Shown here piece by piece: positions 54,859 through 62,908 of a stretch of 64,000 bases of DNA. Both the position numbers and the translations under genes were made by a program. How positions within the stretch are numbered: position 1 is the stretch's first letter; every line of letters starts with the position of its first letter. The stretch comes from Bordetella hinzii LMG 13501 (GTDB lineage: Bacteria > Pseudomonadota > Gammaproteobacteria > Burkholderiales > Burkholderiaceae_B), in NCBI RefSeq assembly GCF_001548475.1, contig NZ_LRUJ01000004.1, positions 124,001 through 188,000 on the forward strand. The letters run 5' to 3'. The notes under the pieces were generated by a model. It saw only the letters and a program-made list of their open reading frames with translations, was not told where the DNA came from and searched no databases.

Positions 54859-55914
54859 TCAGGGCTCGATGCGGGCTTCGGTCCGGGCGTCGAACAGGTG
54901 GCAATGCGCGCGCGGCAGCGTCACCCCCACTCTTTGCCCGATGTCCAGGCGCAGGTGCCGGTCGCCGCGCACGCAAAAACGCACCGATCCGATTTCCAGC
55001 GTGACAAGCACCGCGTCCCCGGTCAGTTCCGACAAATAGACCGCGGCATCCAGGTCGCCGTCGCCGGCGGCGGTCAAGGCGATATCCTCCGGCCGCGCTC
55101 CCAGCACCAATTCGCGGCCGTGCGCCGCGGCCAGGCCCGCCACCCGGTGTCCGCAGACGTCCAGCGCGCCGTCGTGCCCGCGCGCCGGCAGCAAGTTCAT
55201 CGGCGGCGATCCCACAAAGCCGGCCACGAACAGGTTGGCGGGACGGTTGTAGACCTCGCTGGGCGTTCCCACCTGCTGTATCACGCCGCCGCGCATCACC
55301 ACGACGCGGTCGCCCAGCGTCATGGCCTCGACCTGGTCGTGCGTGACGTAAATGGTGGTGATGCGCAGCTCGCTCTGCAGGCGCCGGATCTCCGCGCGCA
55401 TGGAGACCCGCAACTTCGCGTCCAGATTGGACAGCGGCTCGTCCATCAGGAAGACCTGCGGTTTGCGCACGATGGCGCGGGCCAGCGCGACGCGCTGGCG
55501 CTGCCCCCCGGAGAGATCGCGGGGCCGCCGGTCCAGCAGATGCGACAGCTCCACCTTCTCGGCCACCTCGCCCGCGCGCGCGGCGCGCTCGGCGCGCCCC
55601 AGGCCGCGGACTTTCAGCGGATAGGCGATATTCTCGGCCACGGTCATATGCGGATAGAGCCCGTAGTTCTGGAACACCATGGCCACGTCCCGGTCCTTGG
55701 GCAGCGCATCGGTCACGTCGCGCCCGCCGATCCAGATCTCGCCGGCGCTGGGCGCCTCCAGGCCGGCGACCATGCGCATCGTGGTGGTCTTGCCGCAACC
55801 CGAGGGCCCCAGGAAGACGACGAATTCGCCGTCCGCGATATCCAGGCACTGGCGCGCCACGCCCACCACGTCGCCCCACCGCTTTTCCACGTCGATCAGT
55901 TTCACGGATGCCAT
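54859..55914 (-). CDS. ABC transporter ATP-binding protein, sugar type (MalK/UgpC)
   Basis: The 351-residue ATPase has Walker A GPSGCGKTTTMR, signature DLSGGQRQRVALARAI, Walker B VFLMDEPLSNLDA, and a C-terminal TOBE/regulatory domain (LGARPEDIALTAAGDGD). It is the CUT1-family type shared by sugar and glycerol-phosphate importers. It is the last gene of the permease-binding-protein operon, 8 nt after the MalG-like gene, and converges on the LacI gene with 12 nt between. Confidence 0.93.
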   Translation of the reverse strand: MASVKLIDVEKRWGDVVGVARQCLDIADGEFVVFLGPSGCGKTTTMRMVAGLEAPSAGEIWIGGRDVTDALPKDRDVAMVFQNYGLYPHMTVAENIAYPLKVRGLGRAERAARAGEVAEKVELSHLLDRRPRDLSGGQRQRVALARAIVRKPQVFLMDEPLSNLDAKLRVSMRAEIRRLQSELRITTIYVTHDQVEAMTLGDRVVVMRGGVIQQVGTPSEVYNRPANLFVAGFVGSPPMNLLPARGHDGALDVCGHRVAGLAAAHGRELVLGARPEDIALTAAGDGDLDAAVYLSELTGDAVLVTLEIGSVRFCVRGDRHLRLDIGQRVGVTLPRAHCHLFDARTEARIEP

Positions 55915-55921
55915 GTTTTCC

Positions 55922-56773
55922 TCACCGTATCGCGCCTGCCGTCAGGCCGCGGACAAAATAGCGTTGCACGAAGCGCGAAATCAGCAGCATCGGCGCAATG
56001 ATGAACAGCCCCATGCTGGCCATCACATCCCAGGCGTCGCCCTGTTCGGTGCGCGCGCTCATCAGCGCCACCGGCAGCGTCACGGCCTGTTCGCGCGTCA
56101 GCACCAAGGCGTAGAAGAACTCATTCCAGGAAACCACGAAGCAGAAGATGGCGGCGGTGGCAATGCCCGGCAAGGCCACGGGCACCACCACGTCCCACAT
56201 GGCGCGCAGCCGGGAGGCGCCGTCGATCTGGGCGGCTTCTTCCATATCGGGCGGCAACCCGTCGAAAAATCCCTTGATCATCCAGGTGGCATACGGCACC
56301 ACGAAGGACAGGTTGGCGATCATCAAGGCCCATCGCGTATCCAGCATGTCCAGGTGGCGGAACACCACGAACAGCGGAATCACGATAATGACGGGCGGCA
56401 GGAACTGCGTGGCCAGCAGCAGCAAGGGGCCGGCCTGCCCGCCCGGAAAGCGGAAGCGCGAAAAGGCATAGGCCGCCAGCGTGGAGACGGGAATCGCCAT
56501 GGCCAGCGTGCCGGCCGTCACCAGCACGCTATTGAGCAGCCGCGCGCCCAGCAGGTAAGGAGAACCGAAGGCCGAGATCACGCTGTCCAGCGTGGGCCTG
56601 AACAGGATTGCCAGCGTGTAGACCTCGGCGCGGGGCTTGAATGCCGTCGCGACGATCCAGAGTACGGGAGCGATCCAGAGCGCGGTCGCCATCCAGATGG
56701 CGATCTTGCGCCAAGGCATGCGAACGCCGCGGCTGCGCGCCTGCGCGCCCACGGCCAGGGTTTTGCTCATCAT
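55922..56773 (-). CDS. ABC sugar-type permease, MalG-like
   Basis: The 283-residue protein has six hydrophobic segments and the EAA loop EEAAQIDGASRLRAMWDVVV with VPVALPGIATAA after it. It ends with the MalG-like PMLLISRFVQRYFVRGLTAGAIR (core RFVQRYFVRGLTAGAIR). ATG 56773 overlaps the stop of the MalF-like gene; a second ATG follows at 56770. It forms the channel with that protein. Confidence 0.92.
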   Translation of the reverse strand: MMSKTLAVGAQARSRGVRMPWRKIAIWMATALWIAPVLWIVATAFKPRAEVYTLAILFRPTLDSVISAFGSPYLLGARLLNSVLVTAGTLAMAIPVSTLAAYAFSRFRFPGGQAGPLLLLATQFLPPVIIVIPLFVVFRHLDMLDTRWALMIANLSFVVPYATWMIKGFFDGLPPDMEEAAQIDGASRLRAMWDVVVPVALPGIATAAIFCFVVSWNEFFYALVLTREQAVTLPVALMSARTEQGDAWDVMASMGLFIIAPMLLISRFVQRYFVRGLTAGAIR

Positions 56774-57645
56774 GTGGTGCGCCCCATGGCGAAACGAGAA
56801 TAGAGAAAGGCCAGCGCCATCATGACCACGGCCAGCAGCCATGCCATGGCGGACGCATAGCCGATGTCATAGAAGCGGAACGCGGTGCTGTAGACCATGT
56901 GCGGCAGGGTATCGGTGGCCGTCCCGGGCCCGCCCGCCGTCATGGTGACGACCTGGTCGAGCATCTTGAGAGAGAAGATGGTCTTGAGGAGCACCGCGAT
57001 GGCCAATACCGGCTTGAGCTGCGGCAGCACGATCTCGAAGAAGATGCGCGGGCCGCCTGCCCCGTCGACTTGCGCGGCATCCAGCGTGTCCTGCGGCAAC
57101 GCCGCCAGCGCGCCCACGAAGGTCAACATAAAGTACGGCGCCCAATGCCAGACGTCCACCGCGATCAGCGCGACCATCGCCCACACCGGGTCCGCCAGCA
57201 CGGGCGCCCCCGACCATCCCGGCAGCAGGGCCTTGAGCAGAGCGTCGACAGCGCCGAATTCCGGGTTCAGCATGAAGCGCCAGGAGATGCCCACCAGCGC
57301 GGGCGACATGGCGAAGGGAATCACCAGCAGGGTGCGGGCGTTGATCTGGAGCCGGCCGTCGCCGGCCAGCAGCATGGCCATGCCCATCGCCAGGCCGATG
57401 GTGAGCGCCACCGACGGCACCGTGAAGACCAGCGTTACCCATGCGCTGCCCAGGAACTCAGGGTCATGCCAGATCAGGTCCGCGTAATTGGTCCAGCCGA
57501 CGAAACCCTCCGGCCCCGGGGCGCGCGCCAGGTTCCAGTCCTGCGTCGAATAGACGAGCGACTGGACCAGCGGAAAGAAGAGCGTGACGGCGCACACCAG
57601 CACGGCCGGCGCCAGCAGGAGGTACTTCAAATGGCGGTCTTTCAT
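56770..57645 (-). CDS. ABC sugar-type permease, MalF-like
   Basis: The 291-residue permease has six membrane segments and an EAA loop (LDAAQVDGAGGPRIFFEIVL). It begins MKDRHLKYLLLAPAVLVCAV, like UgpA/LacF-type proteins. It starts 10 nt after the binding-protein gene. Together with the MalG-like protein, MalK-like ATPase and the receptor it makes a complete CUT1-type importer. Confidence 0.92.
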   Translation of the reverse strand: MKDRHLKYLLLAPAVLVCAVTLFFPLVQSLVYSTQDWNLARAPGPEGFVGWTNYADLIWHDPEFLGSAWVTLVFTVPSVALTIGLAMGMAMLLAGDGRLQINARTLLVIPFAMSPALVGISWRFMLNPEFGAVDALLKALLPGWSGAPVLADPVWAMVALIAVDVWHWAPYFMLTFVGALAALPQDTLDAAQVDGAGGPRIFFEIVLPQLKPVLAIAVLLKTIFSLKMLDQVVTMTAGGPGTATDTLPHMVYSTAFRFYDIGYASAMAWLLAVVMMALAFLYSRFAMGRTT

Positions 57646-57655
57646 GCGCCCTCCT

Positions 57656-58990
57656 TCAGCCGCGGCGGCGGCCGCCCGAGCGGCGCACGCTGCGCTCGAC
57701 CTGCGCCGCCGCCTCGTCCAGGGCCGCCTTCACCGGCTTGCCGGTCGAGACGATCTCCGAGATCGTGCTCTCCAGCACCGTCCCCACCTGGGGCCACATC
57801 GCCATCTGCGGCACCGTGCGCGCGCCCGCCAGGCTTTGCAGCGCAACGCGATGCAGGCCGTGATTGATGCGATTGACCTCCTCGTCCTGGTAGGTGGCGG
57901 TCTGGGTGGCGACGATATCAGTTGTCTGCGGATCGCTCTTGTCGCAGACGATGGCCTTTTCGAGCGCGGGACTCGACACCCACTTCAGGAATTCCCAAGC
58001 CGCCTGCGCATGCCTGGACTGCCGGGCGATGCCGAAAGGCATCACAATGGCGACAGTGGGCGATGCCGGACTGCCCACGCGCAACATCGGCGCGAACCCG
58101 ACCTGCTCGGGCTTCAGCCGGGAACGGTCGCCTGTCAACACGGCATACGTCCACCACCACACCATCATGGTCGCCCCATTGCCCTGCGCCATGGCATTGA
58201 CCATGTCGTACTCATCGAACTGGCTGGATCCCGGGTTGGCGATGCGGTGCTTGAGCAGCAAGTCCACATAGGCCTGGGTCGCCGCCACGCCGGCGGCATT
58301 GTTGAAAAGCGGACGCTGGTCGGCGTCCAGCACGTCCGACCCATGGCCCCACAGACAGTTGAACCACAACCACAGGTTTTGAAAGCCGCTGCCCTTGACG
58401 TAGTCCATGACGACACCGGGCACGCCGCTGCGCTGCTGCACGGCCGCGGCCGCCGACAGCAGCGCGTCCCAGGTGGCGGGAGGCGCCACGCCGGCCTCTC
58501 CGTAGAGGTCCTTGCGATAGAACAGCAGTTGCGGATGGGCCCGCACGGGCAGCCCATAGGTCGCGTCGTTGATGCGGCAGGCTTGGCGATAGACCTCCGG
58601 ATAGCGCTTCATGTCCACGCCATCGGCCTTTAATTGGCTGTCCAGGGGTTGCAGGTAGTTGGCCAGCGCGGCCAGCCAGCTGTCCTGGTAGGCGAACATG
58701 TCGTAGGCCGAACCGCCGCCCACCGCCTCGGTCGTGATCTTCTCCAGCAATTGGCCATAGGGCACATACTGGTAGGCCACTTTGATGCCGGTGGCTTGCT
58801 CGAACTGCGGCAGGTATTTCTCCTGGGCGCGGAATTGCGAGGCGGGCGGCAGCATCAGCGATAGGCGCGTGCCGGCGTAGGGCTTGCCCGGTTTCAGGCC
58901 GTCGATCTGGGCGTTCGCCCATGACGGCAAGGACAGACCGCCCAGTCCCGCATAGAGGCCCGCGGTCTGCAGGAATTGCCTTCTTTTCAT
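57656..58990 (-). CDS. ABC transporter extracellular solute-binding protein
   Basis: The 444-residue protein has a signal with a twin Arg (MKRRQFLQTAGLYAGLGGLS) and the family-1 binding-protein fold (LSLMLPPASQFRAQEKYLPQ, FEQATGIKVAYQYVPYGQLL). VRAHPQLLFYRKDLYGEAGV and MAQGNGATMMVWWWTY lie in the ligand cleft. The Tat-type signal is uncommon among sugar receptors but known. It is the first gene of the operon; AGGAGACAAGG precedes ATG 58990 and the LacI palindrome lies 40 nt upstream. Confidence 0.9.
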   Translation of the reverse strand: MKRRQFLQTAGLYAGLGGLSLPSWANAQIDGLKPGKPYAGTRLSLMLPPASQFRAQEKYLPQFEQATGIKVAYQYVPYGQLLEKITTEAVGGGSAYDMFAYQDSWLAALANYLQPLDSQLKADGVDMKRYPEVYRQACRINDATYGLPVRAHPQLLFYRKDLYGEAGVAPPATWDALLSAAAAVQQRSGVPGVVMDYVKGSGFQNLWLWFNCLWGHGSDVLDADQRPLFNNAAGVAATQAYVDLLLKHRIANPGSSQFDEYDMVNAMAQGNGATMMVWWWTYAVLTGDRSRLKPEQVGFAPMLRVGSPASPTVAIVMPFGIARQSRHAQAAWEFLKWVSSPALEKAIVCDKSDPQTTDIVATQTATYQDEEVNRINHGLHRVALQSLAGARTVPQMAMWPQVGTVLESTISEIVSTGKPVKAALDEAAAQVERSVRRSGGRRRG

Positions 58991-59029
58991 CCTTGTCTCC
59001 TCCACGCCGTCCTGGTGTGGCCGGCGTGA

Positions 59030-59043
59030 TGCATTCGAATGCA
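59030..59043 (-). promoter_or_regulatory. Second LacI palindrome, before the ABC operon
   Basis: TGCATTCGAATGCA occurs here exactly as at 53777-53790, 40 nt upstream of the binding-protein gene. No strong -10/-35 is obvious around it, but the position fits an operator. No further copy was noticed in the window. Confidence 0.78.
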
Positions 59044-59053
59044 CTGCACTTCC

Positions 59054-59076
59054 AAAAAAAGACGCCGGGTGGCGCG
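59054..59076 (-). terminator. Weak terminator after the aldolase operon
   Basis: On the minus strand GCGCC-ACCC-GGCGT followed by TCTTTTTTT-like sequence (A run at 59054-59060) lies about 160 nt beyond the HpcH-like gene. The stem is short, about 5 bp with a wobble. The rest of the 243-bp gap shows no gene. Confidence 0.35.
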
Positions 59077-59233
59077 GAAAGCCTTTTTATGCGTCTGAAC
59101 TGTCTGCCCCTTGCAGCGTTACGCAAATTGGAGATAACCCTAGCGTCGCATCATGGCGCCAGCCCCGCGCGCGTCGCCAAGGAACGCGCCAGGCGCTCCC
59201 CGGGACGCGACGGCGCCGCCGGGGGCGGCCGCT

Positions 59234-60019
59234 TCAATACCGCAAGGGCGCATCGCGTCCGGCCGACGCCGCCTGTGCCAGCGCGCGCGTGATGATGCTG
59301 GTCGACACGTTGGCGAAGTAACGGGCCCCCATCGCGCCGTATTTTTCCTCGTCCTGGGGCGTCAGCGCGATGATGCCGGCGCACTTGCCCGCCGCGGCGA
59401 CCGCACGCAGGCCCTGTTCGATGGCGCGCTGCACGGGCGCGGCGTTCCAGTCGCTGCCGTGCCCCATCGCATGCGCCAGGTCATTGGGGCCGATGAACAC
59501 CGCGTCCACGCCGTCCACCGCCGCGATCTCCCCGGCGGCCGCGATGGCTTCCGGTGTTTCGATCATGGCGATGAAGCCGATGCCCTCATTGCTGCGTTGG
59601 GTGTGGCCGGCCCCGCCGAAGGCGCCATAGCCCGCGGCGCGGGTGCTGAAGGCGCTACCGCGGCGCCCCAGCGGCGGGTAGCGGATCATTCCGGCCAGCC
59701 GCCGCGCCTGCTCGGCGCTTTCGACCATCGGCACCTGCACGGCGCTCGCGCCCATGTCCAGGATGCGCGGCAGGTCATGCTCGAAGCAGCGCACCACCGG
59801 CACGATGCCCGCGGCCCGCGCCGCGCGCAGCATATGTTCGGTCATGCCCAGATCGGCGCTGCCGTGCTCATTGTCGAGAATGATGAAATCGAAGCCGGCA
59901 TACGCGCACATCTCGACAATGGCCGGGCTGGGCAAGCCGTTGAACACGCCGCGCAAGGGCTTGCCGCTGCGCAGCATATCCGGCAGACGGCCGTCCAGGG
60001 GAAAACGGGAATCGCTCAT
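59234..60019 (-). CDS. HpcH/HpaI-family aldolase
   Basis: The 261-residue protein has the class II pyruvate-aldolase motifs: FIILDNEHGSADL near residue 48, AVQVPMVESAEQAR, MIETPEAIAAAGE with metal Glu and FIGPNDLAHAMG with metal Asp. Such enzymes split 4-hydroxy-2-oxo acids or form them from pyruvate and an aldehyde. It lies 26 nt after the Bug receptor gene. The surrounding SDR and HisD-like enzyme suggest that a polyol is oxidised to an oxo acid and then cleaved. Confidence 0.87.
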   Translation of the reverse strand: MSDSRFPLDGRLPDMLRSGKPLRGVFNGLPSPAIVEMCAYAGFDFIILDNEHGSADLGMTEHMLRAARAAGIVPVVRCFEHDLPRILDMGASAVQVPMVESAEQARRLAGMIRYPPLGRRGSAFSTRAAGYGAFGGAGHTQRSNEGIGFIAMIETPEAIAAAGEIAAVDGVDAVFIGPNDLAHAMGHGSDWNAAPVQRAIEQGLRAVAAAGKCAGIIALTPQDEEKYGAMGARYFANVSTSIITRALAQAASAGRDAPLRY

Positions 60020-60045
60020 GCAAGTCTCCAGGGATCGGGATGGGA

Positions 60046-61032
60046 TCAGTCGGCCTGGATACCGGCGTCCGTGATCACCTTGCCCCATTTTTCGATTTCG
60101 CTGCGTTGGAATGCCGAGAATTCCGCCGAACTTCGGCCGTCGGGCGCGACGCCCAGCATCAGCAGTTTGGCGCGCACATCGGGACTGTTGACGATGGCCG
60201 CGATCTCGCGCCCGAGGCGCTCCACCACTGGCGCCGGCGTGCCGGCCGGCGCGAAAATGCCCTGCCAGGACTGCATCTCAAAGCCCGGCAGGCCCAGCTC
60301 GGCCAGCGGCCTGACGCCGGGCAGGTCCGCCAGCGGCTTGGCGGCCGTGACCCCCAGCACCTTGACACGCTTGGAATCGATCATCGGCCGCGCGGCGGCA
60401 ACGGTCTCGAACACCATGTCGATCTGCCCGCCGATCAAGTCCACCATTGCCTGCGAACCGCCTTTGTAGACGATCTGGCGCAGGCGCGTGTGCGAGATGG
60501 ACTGAAAGAGCTGGCCCGACAGATGCTGCGACGTTCCCGCCCCGGCCGTGCCGTAGGTCAGGCCGTCCGGATCGGCGCGCGCGGCGTCGATCACCTGCTG
60601 CACGGTATTGAAGGGACTATCGGCCCGCACCACCAGCGCGTTGCTGACCATGCCTACCAGCCCGATGGGCGTGAAGTCCTTGACCGGGTCGTAGCCCAGC
60701 GACTTGATGAAAAACGGATTGACGGCATGCGTGGTGATGGTGCCGCCGACAAGGGTGTAGCCATCGGGTTCGGCGCGCGCCACCAGCTGCGTCCCCACGA
60801 TGCCGGAGACCCCAGGTTTGTTTTCCACGACGACGGATTGTCCAAGGCGCGCGCTCAACTGCTCGGCCATCAGGCGCGCCACGCCGTCGGACACGCCGCC
60901 CGGCGAGAACGGCACGATGTACCGGATATTCTTGCTTGGCCAGGCCGGCGCGCCACTTTGGGCGTGGGCCAAACTGACGCTCAACCCGATCGCCGCGGCG
61001 GCGGCCAGGGTGCGTACGAAGATGCTGCGCAT
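60046..61032 (-). CDS. Bug-family periplasmic solute receptor
   Basis: The 328-residue protein has a Sec signal (LAAAAAIGLSVSLAHAQ), the family core NIRYIVPFSPGGVSDGVARL, VVVENKPGVSGIVGTQLVA and the C-terminal RSSAEFSAFQRSEIEKWGKV. It is the second intact orphan Bug receptor in the window. AGGAGACAA precedes ATG 61032. It lies between a LacI gene and an aldolase gene on the same strand, so it probably captures the carboxylated substrate of that cluster. Confidence 0.93.
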   Translation of the reverse strand: MRSIFVRTLAAAAAIGLSVSLAHAQSGAPAWPSKNIRYIVPFSPGGVSDGVARLMAEQLSARLGQSVVVENKPGVSGIVGTQLVARAEPDGYTLVGGTITTHAVNPFFIKSLGYDPVKDFTPIGLVGMVSNALVVRADSPFNTVQQVIDAARADPDGLTYGTAGAGTSQHLSGQLFQSISHTRLRQIVYKGGSQAMVDLIGGQIDMVFETVAAARPMIDSKRVKVLGVTAAKPLADLPGVRPLAELGLPGFEMQSWQGIFAPAGTPAPVVERLGREIAAIVNSPDVRAKLLMLGVAPDGRSSAEFSAFQRSEIEKWGKVITDAGIQAD

Positions 61033-61130
61033 GCGTTTGTCTCCTGAAATCAATGAGCGCGGTCTGTGCGCGCTTTGTTGGGAGGGTTCGTAGGAAAATA
61101 AGCGGGTCAACTGATAGGAAGTCCGGGCCC

Positions 61131-62144
61131 TCAGGATGCCGGGCGCACGGTCGCGCGCTCGACCAGGGCGCAGGGCACGATGATGTCGCGCGGCCGCAGT
61201 TCTGCCTGCATCTGTTCACGCAACAGGCCTACCGTGGCGTCCACCATGGGTTCGACCTGCTGGCGCACCGTGGTCAGGCGATAAGCGCCCCAGGCGGCCT
61301 GCGGGACGTCGTCAAAACCCACCACGGCCACATCCTGCGGCACGCGCAGGCCCAGCTCCTGGCGCAACACATCCAGGGCCGCGATGGCCATGTGGTCATT
61401 GCCGGCAAACAGCGCGTCCGGCGGCGCGCCGGCAAACATCCGCCGTGTCGCGGCCTGCGCCAAGTCGAAGTTGTAATGCCCCACTTCGCGGCAGGCCACC
61501 TCATGGCCAAGTTCATGCAAGGCATCGCGGTAGCCGCGTTCGCGTTCGATGCTGGTGGAAGAATCCTCCAGCCCGGCCAGGTAGCCAAAGCGCCGGTAGC
61601 CGCGCGCCGCCAGCAGACGCGCCACCAATTGCCCGCCCGCATAATTGTCGGACGTCACCGAGCTGCTCGCGTGGCGCGCGAGCCCGCCCAGGATGGACAC
61701 CCGGTTGAACTGCACCACGGGCACGCCGACCTCGGCGCAGCTGCGCGCTACATTGGGCGACAGCATGGCGGAGGCCATGACGATGCCGTCCACCTGGTAC
61801 TGCAGAATCTCCGCCAGCACGCCGTCGGCCGCCTCGTCCACCTCGGCGATGAACATCAGCACGTGGTAGCCCTCTTTCTGCAGCTTTTGCGACAGCCGCT
61901 CGATCACCAGCGGATAGAACTGGTTTTCCAGGTAGCTCATCACCAGCGCCACGATGCGGCTGCGGCGGGTGATCAGGCTGCGGGCCAGCGCATTGGGCCG
62001 GTAGCCCAGCTTCTGCGCGGCCGCCAGCACCTTGCGCCGCGTCTCCTCGGAGACGCTGGCGCCAGGGGTGAAGGTGCGGCTCACCGCCGACTGCGACACC
62101 TGCGCCAGATCCGCCACGTCCTGGGCGCGGGGCGCGGTCCTCAT
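61131..62144 (-). CDS. LacI-family regulator
   Basis: The 337-residue repressor has a LacI headpiece (AQDVADLAQVSQSAVSRTFT; GYRPNALARSLITRRSRIVA) and ligand core with FAGNDHMAIAALDVLRQELG and VVGFDDVPQAAWGAYRLTT. The ATG overlaps the stop of the SDR gene (62141-62144), so it is part of the HisD-SDR-LacI-Bug-aldolase operon rather than divergent from it. It is 45-50% alike by eye to the other LacI, especially in the hinge. The operator is not seen. Confidence 0.88.
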   Translation of the reverse strand: MRTAPRAQDVADLAQVSQSAVSRTFTPGASVSEETRRKVLAAAQKLGYRPNALARSLITRRSRIVALVMSYLENQFYPLVIERLSQKLQKEGYHVLMFIAEVDEAADGVLAEILQYQVDGIVMASAMLSPNVARSCAEVGVPVVQFNRVSILGGLARHASSSVTSDNYAGGQLVARLLAARGYRRFGYLAGLEDSSTSIERERGYRDALHELGHEVACREVGHYNFDLAQAATRRMFAGAPPDALFAGNDHMAIAALDVLRQELGLRVPQDVAVVGFDDVPQAAWGAYRLTTVRQQVEPMVDATVGLLREQMQAELRPRDIIVPCALVERATVRPAS

Positions 62145-62908
62145 GCCGCGGTCCATCCCGCGTCCAGCATCAGCGCGGAGCCGGTCATCAGGCTGGAGGC
62201 GTCGCTGGCCAGGAACACGATGGCGCCCATGACCTCGTCGAGCCGGCCGACGCGGCCCAGCGCATTACGCGCGCAGATCCACTCACGGAAACCGGGCTCC
62301 TCCAGCATGCCGGCCGTCATCGGCGTTTCGATAAAAGTCGGGCACACGGTATTGACGCGGATGCCCGCCGCGCCCAGCTCCCATGCCAGGGCGCGGGTCA
62401 TGCCTTCCAGCGCATGCTTGCTGGCGCAATACAGCGTGCGGCGCGGGCTGCCCACATGTCCCATCTGCGACGACACATTGATGATCGACCCCGGCCGGCC
62501 CGCCTTCAGCAGCCGGCGCGCCACCGCCCGGCTGGTATAGAACGCCGCCTTGACATTCAGGTCCAGCACGGCATCGATGTCGTCGTCGGACTGTTCGACC
62601 AAGGGTTTGGGCCGGTTCATGCCGGCATTGTTGACGAGGACGTCAAAAGGCTCGTCATCCAGGACCAGGCGGTCCACCGCGGCGGAATCCGTGACATCCA
62701 GCACCCGCGACGCACAGCCGATGCCCGCGGCGCGCAAGGCCTCGCACACCTGCGCCAGCTCGGGCTCGCGCCGGGCGGCCACTGTAACGTGCGCGCCGGC
62801 CCGCCCCAGCGCGGCGGCCGCCGCCACACCGATGCCGCCGCTGCCGCCCGTCACCAGGGCGCGGCGGCCCTGCAGGCGGAAGTCCGGCCCTTGGGGCAGC
62901 GCGATCAT
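62141..62908 (-). CDS. Short-chain dehydrogenase/reductase
   Basis: The 255-residue SDR has [16 protein letters not shown] as cofactor loop, [11 protein letters not shown], an active-site Ser in NVSSQMGHV and [10 protein letters not shown] for Tyr/Lys. It ends [12 protein letters not shown]. Its ATG overlaps the HisD-like stop by 4 nt. It probably oxidises or reduces an intermediate of the HisD-like enzyme pathway, as SDRs do in dihydroxypropanesulfonate and sugar-acid operons. Confidence 0.88.
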   Translation of the reverse strand: MIALPQGPDFRLQGRRALVTGGSGGIGVAAAAALGRAGAHVTVAARREPELAQVCEALRAAGIGCASRVLDVTDSAAVDRLVLDDEPFDVLVNNAGMNRPKPLVEQSDDDIDAVLDLNVKAAFYTSRAVARRLLKAGRPGSIINVSSQMGHVGSPRRTLYCASKHALEGMTRALAWELGAAGIRVNTVCPTFIETPMTAGMLEEPGFREWICARNALGRVGRLDEVMGAIVFLASDASSLMTGSALMLDAGWTAA

